A DNA stretch of 64,000 nt from Agarivorans aestuarii. Lineage in GTDB: Bacteria > Pseudomonadota > Gammaproteobacteria > Enterobacterales > Celerinatantimonadaceae. This document shows positions 35,102 through 44,864 of the stretch, piece by piece. Made by a program: the position numbers and the translations under genes. Within the stretch, counting starts at the first letter, position 1, and each line of letters starts with the position of its first letter. The stretch lies in assembly GCF_019670125.1 (NCBI RefSeq), contig NZ_AP023033.1:4361001-4425000 (forward strand), in the 5' to 3' direction. Below the pieces are notes generated by a model that was given only the letters and a program-made list of their open reading frames with translations, had not been told where the DNA came from and did not search any database.

Positions 35102-36508
35102 ATGAGCACCCATTCGTTGTCGACCCACGCACTGCAACAGCAAAGCCAACTTAGACCCGAGCACATCGCACTAAGCATTGGCCAACAGCATGTCAGCTAT
35201 CAGCAGCTTTATGCCATGGTTAAGGCCACGGCCGAGCAATTGCGCTTGCAAGGCCTCACGAAAGGCTCAAGGCTATGTTGTTTTGGTGAAGATCCGCTGC
35301 GAATGCTGCTATTACAGCTAGCAAGCTTAGAGCTTGGCTATATCTTCTGCCCGCTTAATCACCACCACCCTCTCAGCCAATTACAGGCCTTAAGCGCTAC
35401 CGTAGAGTGCCAGTTTTATTGGAGCAACTTGGATCTGAGCTTAGATCAAGGCAAGCGGGTTGAATTTAACCCTCATCAAGCACTTAGCTGCTCTGATGCT
35501 GGCGAGCTCGACAGCGAAGCTCCGATGAGCATGGTGTTTACATCTGGCAGTAGCGGCCCACCTAAAGCCGTGGTGCACTGCTGGCGAAATCACTACTACA
35601 GCGCTCAGGGCTCACAAGCGATGATCCCTCTCAACCACCAAGACCAGTGGTTATTGTCTTTGCCGCTTTACCATATTGGCGGCCAAGCCATAGTATGGCG
35701 CTGTATATTGGCCGGTGCGCGGATTGTGATTGCGCAAAATAAAGGCCGAGTATTTCCCGACTTGTTAGCTAGTGCGACCACTCATGTCTCGCTGGTACCG
35801 ACCCAACTTTACCGCTTGCTGACCCAAGCTAAGTTTTGGGCGCATAGCTTAAAACTAAAACATATCTTGATTGGTGGCGCAGCCTGTAACGAGAGTTTAT
35901 TGGAAGAAGCGATTAGCCGTGGTTTTCATGTATATAGCTCTTATGGCAGCAGTGAAATGAGTTCGCAAATCGCCACCCGTCATCACAGCTTGGGGCAAAA
36001 CAGTTATCAGATTTTGCCGCATCGCCGCGCCAAAATACATCAAGGCGAAATTTACTTACGTGGTAAAACCTTGTTCCTAGGTTATTGGAAAAACGGCGAA
36101 ATTTTGAAAGCTTGTGAACCTGATGGTTGGTTTAACAGCGGTGACAGAGGTTTAATTGAAGGCGCTCACCTCTTTACATTAGGTCGTAGTAACAACATGT
36201 TTATCTGTGCTGGCGAAAATATTCAGCCCGAAGAAATTGAGCTTGCGCTATTGCAACATCCGCAAGTTAATCAAGCAGTGGTGGTTGCGCAACAAAATAG
36301 TGAGTACGGCCAATGTCCGGTGGCTTTTATCAAGGCCGAACAAAAGCTAGATAAACAGCAGCTGAATCTGTTTTTACGCCAGCAGCTGGCGGCGATCAAA
36401 CTACCGATCGCCTATTTTGAATTACCCGCTCACAACTCGCTAAAGCCATCGCGTAGCGTGCTGAGCACATTGGCTAATCACAAATCCAGTTGTTGTGACC
36501 AGTGTTGA
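35102..36508 (+). CDS. menE: o-Succinylbenzoate-CoA ligase (MenE-like)
   Basis: 468 residues from the ATG at 35102. It is an AMP-forming ligase: P-loop SMVFTSGSSGPPKAVVH, then the MenE-typical WLLSLPLYHIGGQAIVWR, adenylate motif YSSYGSSEM, GDRG and the C-terminal FICAGENIQPEEIE. MenE makes o-succinylbenzoyl-CoA in menaquinone synthesis. No other men gene is adjacent. The nearby torECAD operon needs menaquinol, which fits functionally but not as an operon. The last 31 bases overlap a small convergent gene. The C-terminus ends with a cysteine cluster (KSSCCDQC). The lysine expected near the C-terminus is present in NSLKPSRS. Confidence 0.82.
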   Translation: MSTHSLSTHALQQQSQLRPEHIALSIGQQHVSYQQLYAMVKATAEQLRLQGLTKGSRLCCFGEDPLRMLLLQLASLELGYIFCPLNHHHPLSQLQALSATVECQFYWSNLDLSLDQGKRVEFNPHQALSCSDAGELDSEAPMSMVFTSGSSGPPKAVVHCWRNHYYSAQGSQAMIPLNHQDQWLLSLPLYHIGGQAIVWRCILAGARIVIAQNKGRVFPDLLASATTHVSLVPTQLYRLLTQAKFWAHSLKLKHILIGGAACNESLLEEAISRGFHVYSSYGSSEMSSQIATRHHSLGQNSYQILPHRRAKIHQGEIYLRGKTLFLGYWKNGEILKACEPDGWFNSGDRGLIEGAHLFTLGRSNNMFICAGENIQPEEIELALLQHPQVNQAVVVAQQNSEYGQCPVAFIKAEQKLDKQQLNLFLRQQLAAIKLPIAYFELPAHNSLKPSRSVLSTLANHKSSCCDQC

Positions 36509-36687
36509 AGTTCTGAAATGCTAATCCAAGATTGTTGATAGGCGTGTTGTAAGGCACTGTGTTGCTGCTCTTTAAGGCTATGGTGGGAATCAGGAACAAA
36601 GCAGCATGCTCCTTTAAAAAATTGCTCTCTTTCTGCTAAGTAACGGCTTAACAATCCGGTGTTGGCGAACGCTTGTTCTGTTCTCAT
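36478..36687 (-). CDS. Small protein of unknown function, convergent with menE
   Basis: 69 residues from the ATG at 36687, which has AAGGAG six bases upstream, a strong reason to consider it real. The protein is soluble, rich in Gln, His and Ser, with adjacent cysteines (GACCFVPDSHH) and a helical C-terminal half (EQQHSALQHAYQQSWISISELQHW). No family was recognised. Its 3' end overlaps menE by 31 bases on the opposite strand, so the two transcripts could form antisense pairs. Confidence 0.55.
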   Translation of the reverse strand: MRTEQAFANTGLLSRYLAEREQFFKGACCFVPDSHHSLKEQQHSALQHAYQQSWISISELQHWSQQLDL

Positions 36688-36974
36688 AAGCACTCCTTAC
36701 GACTAAAAATAGCTAGCGCTTAGAAGCTGAGCGAGGGAGCTAAATCACTCTCGGCAGCTTCATACAATGGTGAACCCCTATATGAGTATCAACCACTTAC
36801 CTTACATTTAGCACGCATTTCCCCCCTCAACAAGCACTATTTCGCAGCATTTAGCCAAATTAGCTTAGCCTGTCACGATATCTGCGCAGGCTTGCCGATA
36901 AAAGCAACAGCTCAGAGGTTTACCTTGTGATGAGCTATCTCTAGAATGCTCGACAAACAATAAATGAGGTAACT

Positions 36975-37358
36975 ATGAAAATTGCAGTATTTGGTGCTGG
37001 GGCACTTTGTTTAGTGGCATTTTCGAGCAATGCTAATCCCGAGCTTGGGGTAATGGTAGGCAGCGACAATGGTATTAGCGCTCAGTTTAACGATATTCGA
37101 GTGAACCTAGGACTTAACGATTTCTCTTTAAGTGGCGATAAAATCATTGGTTTTCCTGAGCAACAATACTTTTATTACGGCTTTGGCGGTAAATGGAGCG
37201 ATCACCACCATCATAAGCTAGGCGCTCGTGCAGTGTTTGGGGCGCATACTGTAGTTGATAAATTTCGATTCTTTGCCGAGCTACAACCAATAGTGTATGT
37301 GATTGACGACCTTGAAGTGAAGCTCGAAGCCAGTGCAGGTGTTCGCTACATGTTCTAA
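36975..37358 (+). CDS. Small exported, probably outer-membrane, protein of unknown function
   Basis: 127 residues. The signal peptide (IAVFGAGALCLVAFSSNA) is cleaved near residue 20. The mature part alternates as beta strands and ends ..EASAGVRYMF, with a C-terminal phenylalanine as in outer-membrane barrels. A DHHHHK stretch in the middle could bind metal. At about 107 residues it would be a very small barrel of four to six strands or a partial one. GAGG precedes the ATG. It appears monocistronic. Function unknown. Confidence 0.65.
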   Translation: MKIAVFGAGALCLVAFSSNANPELGVMVGSDNGISAQFNDIRVNLGLNDFSLSGDKIIGFPEQQYFYYGFGGKWSDHHHHKLGARAVFGAHTVVDKFRFFAELQPIVYVIDDLEVKLEASAGVRYMF

Positions 37359-37407
37359 CAGCTCAGCCATTCTCTGCTAGCCTTAAAAGATACTAAAATC
37401 ATGGCCT

Positions 37408-38265
37408 ATGAGAATGCAGCACACGGATATTGGCTTGCTCAGCCGGTTTGTTAAAGCCTATGAGCAACGCCACCATTACCCAGAGATGACCAGCTCTAGC
37501 AGCAGAAGAAAGATTTTCTCCGACTTAGAGCAATCATTAAACTGCACGCTATTCGACCCCGACTACAGACGCTTAAACGAACAAGGCCAGCAGCTTTACC
37601 AGCGTGCTAAGCAGCTACAACTGCAACTAGATAACTTCCTGCAAAGCCCTGTAGATAAACCACAGCCGCAACAAATCGTGATTGGTTTAGACGAATTTGT
37701 ACCCAGCCAAAGCTTATTACAATGTTACCCACGCTTTATTAGTGAACTTTCGCTGCAACAGCTGAAACTGGTACAATTAAGCAGTAGCCAACTGCAACAG
37801 CAATTAGTTAACGGTAATATTGATATTGCCCTACGGGTTGCCCAACAAAATAAACCACCAAAAACCCATTCACGCCGTTATTGTAATTTGAGCTTGGCGC
37901 TGGCCTGTGCCGCTCGTCATAGTTTGAGTAAACACCAGCAACTAAGCGCCGAACAATTGCAGCGCCACCGCCAACTGTGTTTAAACCATCTACCACTAGA
38001 GCTGCAACTTAACCGGGTAAACTGCTGGCAGCTCAGTCACCGTGAAATGTTGCACGATTTGCTAGTACTTGGAATGGGCTGGGCCATCGCTCCACGTCAT
38101 TGGTTGGAGTCCAGTTTTCGTAATGGTAGCTTGATAGAATTACACCTAAGTAATTACTTCTCACCAACCAAGTTAGAAATAGAAATCCTTTGGCTAAATA
38201 GCCAGCACGACAGCCAAGTAGCGCAATGCTTAAACCTATTAAGCTTGAGTGCTTACGATGGATGA
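37408..38265 (+). CDS. LysR-like transcriptional regulator, first of a pair
   Basis: 285 residues; an ATG two codons in is an alternative start. The N-terminal region is a divergent LysR helix-turn-helix (IGLLSRFVKAYEQRHHYPEMTSSSSRRKIFSDLEQSLNCTLFD), with YRRLNEQGQQLYQRA following as in LysR proteins. A shortened effector-binding domain then includes the typical NGNIDIALRVAQ and LVLGMGWAIAPRHWLE. It is unusually rich in Gln and Leu. It overlaps the next regulator by eight bases, so they are co-translated. The target is unknown. Confidence 0.75.
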   Translation: MRMQHTDIGLLSRFVKAYEQRHHYPEMTSSSSRRKIFSDLEQSLNCTLFDPDYRRLNEQGQQLYQRAKQLQLQLDNFLQSPVDKPQPQQIVIGLDEFVPSQSLLQCYPRFISELSLQQLKLVQLSSSQLQQQLVNGNIDIALRVAQQNKPPKTHSRRYCNLSLALACAARHSLSKHQQLSAEQLQRHRQLCLNHLPLELQLNRVNCWQLSHREMLHDLLVLGMGWAIAPRHWLESSFRNGSLIELHLSNYFSPTKLEIEILWLNSQHDSQVAQCLNLLSLSAYDG

Positions 38266-39052
38266 GCAAGCCAAACAAGCCGCCTTAGAAGCCTTTGTAT
38301 GCCTTGCCAAACATGGCAACTTAATAAAATGTGCCGAGCAGCTTAAGTGCTCCGAACTACAGGTAATACAGCGAGTTGACCAACTAGAAAAGCAGCTTGC
38401 TTGTTGCTTGTTCAATCAACACGCCGCTCCCTTTCCACTGAGTTCAGCAGGGCTTGCGCTTATTGAACAAGCAGAACTCATCGTTAGTCGCTACCACGAG
38501 CTACAACGCCATTGTCACCATTTACAATTGGGAAAAAGCCTTAAGCTGAGTATTAGCTATCAGTCGTGGTTTCCTAGCCCTTGGCTTACCTTGCTAGCCA
38601 ATCAATTGCAGCGTTTTGACCCTTTGCTGGATCTGCAGTTTAGCGGCAATAGCCAACAACATGTTCACTTTAGCTTTTCGGCTCAGAGCCAACAAAAAGA
38701 TACTCAAGTACTTAATTGGCGCCCCGCCAAATTAATCAAAGTCGCCCACCCCAGGCTGGTCAATCACCAACAGCGCTTTGATGGCCACTTAAAGCTGTTT
38801 GATATTCGCGAGCCCCAGCAAAGTAATTTGTTTATCGGAGAGACCTTATTACTGGATGCGCTAGAAGCCGCTTTAGGCTGGGCAATTTTGCCACAAATCA
38901 GTGTCGAATCTCGGCTCGCCGAAGGACAACTTAAAGCTTGGCCTGATTTAATCGCAGAGTTACCGACCTACTTACATTTGTCTCATCACTGCCCAGAAGA
39001 CATTCGCACTTGGCTACTGCAACAACAGGCAGAGTATTGTGAATTACCCTAA
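38258..39052 (+). CDS. LysR-like transcriptional regulator, second of a pair
   Basis: 264 residues from the ATG at 38258 (a GTG at 38249 is open too). LysR-type N-terminus: LEAFVCLAKHGNLIKCAEQLKCSELQVIQRVDQLEKQLACCLF, then FPLSSAGLALIEQAELIVSRYHEL. The effector domain is short and carries LDALEAALGWAILPQISVESRLAEGQLKAWP. Its helix-turn-helix has cysteines where LysR proteins normally have Ala or Ser. The pair with the upstream gene suggests a duplicated or hetero-oligomeric regulator. The next gene starts 44 bases later. Confidence 0.75.
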   Translation: MDEQAKQAALEAFVCLAKHGNLIKCAEQLKCSELQVIQRVDQLEKQLACCLFNQHAAPFPLSSAGLALIEQAELIVSRYHELQRHCHHLQLGKSLKLSISYQSWFPSPWLTLLANQLQRFDPLLDLQFSGNSQQHVHFSFSAQSQQKDTQVLNWRPAKLIKVAHPRLVNHQQRFDGHLKLFDIREPQQSNLFIGETLLLDALEAALGWAILPQISVESRLAEGQLKAWPDLIAELPTYLHLSHHCPEDIRTWLLQQQAEYCELP

Positions 39053-39096
39053 ACAATAGCTTATAATTAGCCCGCCTTTATTAAACTAAGAGATCA

Positions 39097-39711
39097 ATGA
39101 GTCGAGTTCGTTGTCAGCGCTGCTTGCGCCCTCAAAGCCACTGCTTGTGCGCAGACATTCCCCGCTGCACGCATCGTCATCCAGTGATTATTTTGCAGCA
39201 CCCCAGCGAGCAACAGCACGCCAAAGGCACTGCCCACCTTGCTTGCTTAGCTCTCAACAATGGCCAAATAATGGTGGGCGAAACGGCTGAGGATTTTGCC
39301 GAGTTAAAGCAGCAAGTTGAGCTAAATCCAGATCAATTCATACTAATTTATCCCAGCGAAAACAGCCGCCCAATAGAGCAATTAAACGATGCGCAAGTAG
39401 CGGCTTATAGTGCCCCCCAATCTCCCGCTACAATTGTGCTACTTGATGGCACATGGCGAAAAGCCAAAAAGCTGTGGCACCTTAACCCTTGGCTACAGCA
39501 ACTAGCGCAATTTCACTTCGACAAAGCCCCAAAAGGCCAATACAAAATACGAAAAACCTCCATTGATAGCGGCTTATCGACTATAGAGGCGATTGGATAT
39601 GCACTAAATCAGTTAGAAATGTTTGACTCTACTCCTTTAGTAGAGATTTTGCATGCTCTGGCGAACCAACAGCTTTCAGCAATGCCAGCGGCGGTAAAAA
39701 AACGTTACTAA
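39097..39711 (+). CDS. tapT: DTW-domain tRNA-uridine aminocarboxypropyltransferase TapT
   Basis: 204 residues. The N-terminal cysteine set CQRCLRPQSHCLCADI probably holds zinc, and the DTW motif appears as LLDGTWRKAKKLWHLNPWL. TapT adds the 3-amino-3-carboxypropyl group to uridine 47 of tRNAs using S-adenosylmethionine. In this copy the central motif reads DGTW, as in many members. It lies between the LysR pair and torE without overlap. AAGAGATC upstream gives a moderate RBS. Confidence 0.88.
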   Translation: MSRVRCQRCLRPQSHCLCADIPRCTHRHPVIILQHPSEQQHAKGTAHLACLALNNGQIMVGETAEDFAELKQQVELNPDQFILIYPSENSRPIEQLNDAQVAAYSAPQSPATIVLLDGTWRKAKKLWHLNPWLQQLAQFHFDKAPKGQYKIRKTSIDSGLSTIEAIGYALNQLEMFDSTPLVEILHALANQQLSAMPAAVKKRY

Positions 39712-39828
39712 TTGATTGCGGCTTGTTGACACAAATAAGTACATAAAACACCCGCGAAGCTGGTCAAAACTGCATATCAAGACTACGTTAAATCTATGTG
39801 TATAACATATATGTAGGAGTGTTTTTGC

Positions 39829-39999
39829 ATGTCTAAGAATAATGTGGTGGAACCGAGCCCCAGCAAAATGGATGAGTGGAAGGTATTTCTATTTATCGCT
39901 GTTGTGCTTTTTCCTATTTTGGCAGTGGTCACAGTAGGCGGTTATGGCTTTATTGTTTGGATGCTCCAGATAATGATGGGCCCTCCCGGACACGGCTAA
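39829..39999 (+). CDS. torE: TMAO reductase system membrane protein TorE (NapE family)
   Basis: 56 residues. The sequence MDEWKVFLFIAVVLFPILAV followed by VTVGGYGFIVWMLQIMMGPPG is the NapE/TorE pattern: a short polar head and one long membrane helix. It sits 55 bases before torC, giving the torECAD order known from Shewanella. TGTAGGAGTG upstream supplies a good ribosome site. The exact role of TorE is not established; it accompanies the cytochrome. Confidence 0.85.
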   Translation: MSKNNVVEPSPSKMDEWKVFLFIAVVLFPILAVVTVGGYGFIVWMLQIMMGPPGHG

Positions 40000-40054
40000 C
40001 TACCCAGCCCTTTCTTTTACTAACAAGCAATCCGCAGCAATGTGAGACACCACC

Positions 40055-41236
40055 ATGAAAAATATGCTGAAGAAATTTTGGTCAATAGTGAGCAAACCAA
40101 GCGTGCATTTAAGCTTTGGTTTTTTGACTATTGGCGGATTTGTTGCCGGTATCATTTTCTGGGGCGGCTTTAATACCGCTCTAGAAGTCACCAATACCGA
40201 AGAATTCTGTATTGGCTGCCACGAAATGGCCGACAACGTCTATGTAGAACTGCAAGATACAGTGCATTGGAAAAACAACTCTGGGGTGCGAGCCACCTGC
40301 CCAGATTGTCACGTACCACATAATTGGACAGACAAAATTGCCCGTAAAATGCAGGCCTCTAAAGAAGTGTATGGTGCAATATTTGGCACCATTAATACCC
40401 GCGAAAAATTCTTAGCAAAACGTGGTGAACTAGCCCAGCACGAATGGGACCGCTTCACTGCCAATAACTCCTTAGAATGTAAAAACTGTCACAACTACAA
40501 CAGCATGGACTTTGATTCCATGTCTGAGCGTGCTCAAGTGCAAATGAAAATGGCCGCCGAGCGCGACCAAAGCTGTATTGATTGCCACAAAGGTATTGCC
40601 CACGAGCTACCTGAAAACATGAATTCTGGCGAAGGCACTTTAGCCAAGCTAGAAGAAATGGCCACCTCAGGTTACAAGCAGGGAGAAACCTACTACAGCG
40701 TTCGCCAACTGCCGATGTTCACCAGCCACGAGCTTAATCAAGAAGCAGGCCAGCTTAATGCAGCCACAGCGGTGAAAATTGTCGAAGTGAACGGCGATGC
40801 CATAAAAGTAGAAATAGACGGCTGGCGTAAAACTAAAGGTTTTGGCCGAGTCTTGTTTGAAGACTTTGCCATGAACATTAACGATGGCTTCTTAACTAAA
40901 GAAGTGGCGCAAAACGATAGCATCTTCCAGAAAGGCGAAACCAAAGAGGATGACTTAACAGGTTTGCCTTGGCAAAAAGTTTCAGTAGAACTGTGGATGC
41001 GCAATGGCTCACTCACCGATTCACGCGAAACCTTGTGGCAGTTTGCTAAAACCACTTACGATACGGCCTGTAGTGTTTGTCATACCCAGCCTGCCGAAAA
41101 TCACTTCGACACCAATACCTGGCCAGGTATGTTTAACGGGATGTTGTCGTTTGTGAACTTAGATGGTGATACCCAAGCGCTGGTATTAAAATACCTACAA
41201 TTACATTCTTCAGATTTTTCTGACGCTGGCCACTAA
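40055..41236 (+). CDS. torC: Pentaheme c-type cytochrome TorC
   Basis: 393 residues. An uncleaved N-terminal membrane anchor (about 17-40) precedes four closely spaced heme sites in the NapC/NirT domain: CIGCH (52), CPDCH (82), CKNCH (142) and CIDCH (174). A C-terminal domain carries the fifth, CSVCH (near 342). That arrangement is specific to TorC and distinguishes it from tetraheme NapC. It transfers electrons from menaquinol to TorA in the periplasm, and the fifth heme domain contacts TorA. torA follows after 13 bases. Confidence 0.95.
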   Translation: MKNMLKKFWSIVSKPSVHLSFGFLTIGGFVAGIIFWGGFNTALEVTNTEEFCIGCHEMADNVYVELQDTVHWKNNSGVRATCPDCHVPHNWTDKIARKMQASKEVYGAIFGTINTREKFLAKRGELAQHEWDRFTANNSLECKNCHNYNSMDFDSMSERAQVQMKMAAERDQSCIDCHKGIAHELPENMNSGEGTLAKLEEMATSGYKQGETYYSVRQLPMFTSHELNQEAGQLNAATAVKIVEVNGDAIKVEIDGWRKTKGFGRVLFEDFAMNINDGFLTKEVAQNDSIFQKGETKEDDLTGLPWQKVSVELWMRNGSLTDSRETLWQFAKTTYDTACSVCHTQPAENHFDTNTWPGMFNGMLSFVNLDGDTQALVLKYLQLHSSDFSDAGH

Positions 41237-41249
41237 TAAGGAGATTAAC

Positions 41250-43718
41250 ATGGCAATTACTCGTCGCGGTTTTCTCAAAGGCATTTTAGCCACCAGCGCT
41301 AGTACTTTGATCGGCCCAAGTTTATTGGCAGTCTCTAATGATGCTGCCGCTGCAGAAACAGCTGGAAGCTGGAAGGTATCGGGCTCGCATTGGGGCGCGT
41401 TTCGCGCCCGTGTTTATGCCGGCAAGGTGCAAGAAATAAAACCGTTTGAAGCAGACAAATACCCCACCGAAATGCTCAAGGGCATTAAAGGTATTTTGTA
41501 TAGCCCTTCACGTATTCGCTACCCAATGGTGCGCTACGATTGGTACCTAAAACGTAATAAGAGCGATACCTCACAACGTGGTGATAACCGTTTTATTCGG
41601 GTGACTTGGGATGAAGCCCTCGATTTGTTCTATCAAGAACTAGAACGAGTGCAAAAAGACTATGGCCCTTGGGCGCTGCATGCTGGCCAAACTGGCTGGC
41701 GTCAAACTGGCCAAGTGCACTCCTGTGGTAACCATATGGAGCGTGCAGTTGCTATGCATGGCTTCTCAGTTAAAAAAGTAGGCGACTACTCTACCGGCGC
41801 AGGGCAAACCATTATGCCTTATGTGCTTGGTACCACCGAGGTATACGCTCAAGGCACCTCTTGGCCGCTGATTCTTGATAACAGTAAAACCGTGGTGCTT
41901 TGGGCCACCGATTTAATGAAGAATCTGCAAGTAGGTTGGGCCTGTGAAACTCACGAATCCTTTGAATATTTAGAGCAACTTAAAGACAAAGTTGCTAACA
42001 AACAAATTCGGGTAATTAGTGTTGACCCAGTTCGCACCAAAACTCAAAAGTACCTCGATTGTGAGCAGCGTTACGTGAATCCACAAGCCGATGTCCCGTT
42101 TATGCTGGCCATCGCCCACACGCTTTATACCGAAGAGCTGTACGACAAGGAATTCCTCAATACCTATGCCTTGGGTTTTGAAGACTTTATTCCTTATGTA
42201 ACTGGCGAATCTAAAGACAAAGTAGAAAAAACACCAGAATGGGCAGAAGCTATTTGTGGTGTACCAGCCGATGAAATTCGAGAATTTGCCCGCTTATTAG
42301 CTAGCGACCGTACCCAGCTTATTTTTGGCTGGTGTATTCAACGTCAGCAACATGGCGAGCAGCCTTATTGGATGGGCGCGGTTATCGCAGCCATGTTGGG
42401 GCAAATTGGTTTACCGGGTGGTGGGGTTTCTTATGCTCACCACTATAGCTCTATTGGCGTACCGTCTACCGGTGCGGCAGCGCCTGGAGCGTTCCCACGT
42501 AATCCAGACAAACCTAATGAGCGGGTACATATGAACCAAGACTTTAAAGGCTATAGCAGCACCATTCCGGTAGCACGTTGGATTGATGCCATTATGGAAC
42601 CCGGAAAAGTGATAAACGCTAATGGCGCAAAAACCACCTTACCCGACATCAAGATGATGGTGTTCTCTGGCTGTAACCCTTGGCATCATCACCAAGATCG
42701 CAACCGCATGAAGAAGGCCTTCCAAAAGCTGGAAACCGTGGTCTCGATAGATTTTACTTGGACCGCCAGTTGCCGCTTCTCAGATATTGTATTGCCAGCG
42801 TGTACCCAATGGGAGCGTAACGATTTAGATCTGTACGGTTCTTACAGCAACCGCGGCATTATTGCCATGCACAAGCTGGTAGACCCGCTGTATCAATCAA
42901 AAACCGACTTTGAGATTTTCACCCTGCTCACTCAGCGCTTTAGCAAAAGTAAAGAATACACCCAAGGCAAATCAGAAATGGAATGGGTGAAGCAACTTTA
43001 TGATGAGTGTGCCGCAGCCAACAAAGCTAAATTTGAAATGCCCGACTTTATGACCTTCTGGAAAGAGGGCTGGGTAGACTTTGGTAAAGGTGAAAACTGG
43101 ACCCGCCAAGCCGACTTTAGGGAAGATCCTGAAATTAACGCTTTAGGCACCCCTTCAGGATTTATTGAAATCTTTAGCCGCAAAATTGATCGTTACGGCT
43201 ATGATGATTGCCAAGGCCATCCAATGTGGTTTGAAAAAGCCGAACGCTCGCACGGCGGCCCAGGCTCTGAGGAGTTCCCAATTTGGCTGCAATCTTGTCA
43301 CCCCGACAAACGCCTGCACTCGCAAATGTGTGACTCGGAAGAATTTCGCGCCACCTATGCGGTACAAGGCCGCGAACCATTGTATATCAACCCAGAAGAT
43401 GCCAAGAAGCGTGGCATTAAAGATGGCGATTTAGTTCGCGTATTTAACAAACGTGGGCAATTGCTCGCTGGCGCGGTAGTGTCTGAAGACTACGCCAAAG
43501 GCGTTGCCCGCCTGCAAGAGGGTGCTTGGTATGGCCCTGTGGATGAAACCATTGGCGCATTAGATACCTATGGCGATCCTAATACCCTAACCATGGATAT
43601 TGGCAGCTCGCAATTAGCTCAAGCCACCAGCGCAAATACCTGTTTGGTTGAATACGAGAAGTTCACCGGTAAAGCACCTACGGTAAGCTCCTTTGGCGGC
43701 CCTAAGGAGATGTCGTAG
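41250..43718 (+). CDS. torA: Periplasmic trimethylamine-N-oxide reductase TorA
   Basis: 822 residues. A twin-arginine signal (TRRGFLKGI, Arg5-Arg6) shows export as a folded molybdoenzyme. The molybdopterin-dinucleotide oxidoreductase fold follows, with GDYSTGAGQ giving the serine molybdenum ligand (Ser181, precursor numbering). [15 protein letters not shown] and [22 protein letters not shown] are DMSO/TMAO reductase signatures. It reduces TMAO to trimethylamine as terminal electron acceptor. AAGGAG lies upstream, and torD begins directly after the stop. Confidence 0.95.
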   Translation: MAITRRGFLKGILATSASTLIGPSLLAVSNDAAAAETAGSWKVSGSHWGAFRARVYAGKVQEIKPFEADKYPTEMLKGIKGILYSPSRIRYPMVRYDWYLKRNKSDTSQRGDNRFIRVTWDEALDLFYQELERVQKDYGPWALHAGQTGWRQTGQVHSCGNHMERAVAMHGFSVKKVGDYSTGAGQTIMPYVLGTTEVYAQGTSWPLILDNSKTVVLWATDLMKNLQVGWACETHESFEYLEQLKDKVANKQIRVISVDPVRTKTQKYLDCEQRYVNPQADVPFMLAIAHTLYTEELYDKEFLNTYALGFEDFIPYVTGESKDKVEKTPEWAEAICGVPADEIREFARLLASDRTQLIFGWCIQRQQHGEQPYWMGAVIAAMLGQIGLPGGGVSYAHHYSSIGVPSTGAAAPGAFPRNPDKPNERVHMNQDFKGYSSTIPVARWIDAIMEPGKVINANGAKTTLPDIKMMVFSGCNPWHHHQDRNRMKKAFQKLETVVSIDFTWTASCRFSDIVLPACTQWERNDLDLYGSYSNRGIIAMHKLVDPLYQSKTDFEIFTLLTQRFSKSKEYTQGKSEMEWVKQLYDECAAANKAKFEMPDFMTFWKEGWVDFGKGENWTRQADFREDPEINALGTPSGFIEIFSRKIDRYGYDDCQGHPMWFEKAERSHGGPGSEEFPIWLQSCHPDKRLHSQMCDSEEFRATYAVQGREPLYINPEDAKKRGIKDGDLVRVFNKRGQLLAGAVVSEDYAKGVARLQEGAWYGPVDETIGALDTYGDPNTLTMDIGSSQLAQATSANTCLVEYEKFTGKAPTVSSFGGPKEMS

Positions 43719-44336
43719 ATGACAATCGCCGCTAGTGTTAGCCAAGAGAACGAAGTTCGTGCCAGCATCTATTGGTGGTTTGCAACGGTTTTTACCAAAG
43801 AGCTGGATAAGCAACAGCTTGCTTCTTATACCTCTGGTGAAGGAGCACAGCTGCTTAAGCAATTAGCAGACACGGCCGAGCTAAGCTCGGCTGTTACCAT
43901 AATTAAAAATCATTTGGCAAAGTTGAGCGCCTTTAAACACCCAGAGCTAGAACTCGCAGCAGATTTTTGCCAGCAGTTCTTAAGTGACAGTAAAGTAGGT
44001 GCACCACCTTATGCTTCGGTTTATCTGTCGGCCAACAAGCTGATGTTTCAAGAGCCACATGAAAAAATGCGCGCTTTGCTAGTAAGCCAAGGCCTGCAAG
44101 TTGACCCTAGTTTTAATGAGCCAGCGGATCATCTTGCTATTCAGCTCGATTACCTTGGCAATTTAATTTTGCGCGATGCTCCAGCGCAGCAACAAGCTGA
44201 TTTTATTAATCAGCACCTGCTGTGTTGGTTGCCACTATGGCTTGATACCTTACGCAAGGTTAGCAAAGGGGGCTTTTACCAAGGCTTCGCCGAATTACTC
44301 GTTGGCTACTTAAACTTAGAGCTAAGCGAGTTATAA
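43719..44336 (+). CDS. torD: TorA-specific chaperone TorD
   Basis: 205 residues, all-helical, of the TorD/DmsD family. Recognisable parts are YWWFATVFTKELDKQQL at the start, the PYASVYLS segment, EPADHLAIQLDYLGNLI and LPLWLDTLRKVSKGGFYQGFAELLVGYL. It binds the TorA signal peptide and holds the enzyme ready for molybdenum-cofactor insertion before Tat export. The ATG follows the torA stop with no gap, and AAGGAG lies nine bases before it. Confidence 0.95.
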   Translation: MTIAASVSQENEVRASIYWWFATVFTKELDKQQLASYTSGEGAQLLKQLADTAELSSAVTIIKNHLAKLSAFKHPELELAADFCQQFLSDSKVGAPPYASVYLSANKLMFQEPHEKMRALLVSQGLQVDPSFNEPADHLAIQLDYLGNLILRDAPAQQQADFINQHLLCWLPLWLDTLRKVSKGGFYQGFAELLVGYLNLELSEL

Positions 44337-44864
44337 GTTAAACGTGACTAGCTAGTCGCTCACTTAAAGCCATTACTCTTTATATGGCTATAGTAAGTCC
44401 TGTTGCCCGCTGTTGATATTTCATACACTTAGCCGAGCAAATGACACCGAGTTAACATTTTCACAACATTTATCTCGCATTAAAGATAAACTATTTTATA
44501 GTTAAATTAAGTCGGTTGTCGCTTCTAGATGCCCGGGCGGTAATACCTCAACTGTTAGGCGTTACGCCCCTCCTATCTTTTAGCGGTGCCGGCTGGCCTA
44601 TTTCTAACGCCCCATAATGCAACAATCTATCTACATTCCTTTGGTTTAATACCAATCACACTAAGTAAGTGATCGTAATAACGCAGGAAAAACACTCGAG
44701 AATAAGGCAGAATTTTTCGATAAGTAGTTATTCTACAATCAAAAGTTCTAACGCAGTTATCGAGTATTTTAACCAGATAGAATGAACAGTTACTTAGTAC
44801 GATTGGTATAGTTCATGACCTAAACACAAATCTGTGAAAAAATACCGCTTCTTAGCCGAAGCAG
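44337..44864. other. Intergenic region torD / malic enzyme
   Basis: 528 bases. It contains the long repeat element (44649-44809). Before it, an AT-rich stretch and a short segment with small GC-rich inverted repeats around 44530-44610 could end the tor transcript. No ORF or RNA gene was recognised. Confidence 0.5.
44649..44809. repeat. MITE-like repeat, long copy
   Basis: 161 bases. The ends are a 20-base inverted repeat (ATACCAATCACACTAAGTAA versus ATACCAATCGTACTAAGTAA read from the other side), differing at two positions. The interior contains TAACGCAG twice (44679 and 44749). It is non-coding. A shorter copy lies at 10477-10568 in the opposite orientation. Confidence 0.88.

Noticed and set aside
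39712..39828. TorR-type boxes upstream of torE
   Set aside because: CTGCATATC only loosely resembles the CTGTTCATAT decamer and no repeated set is seen; no torR/torS/torT genes are in the window.
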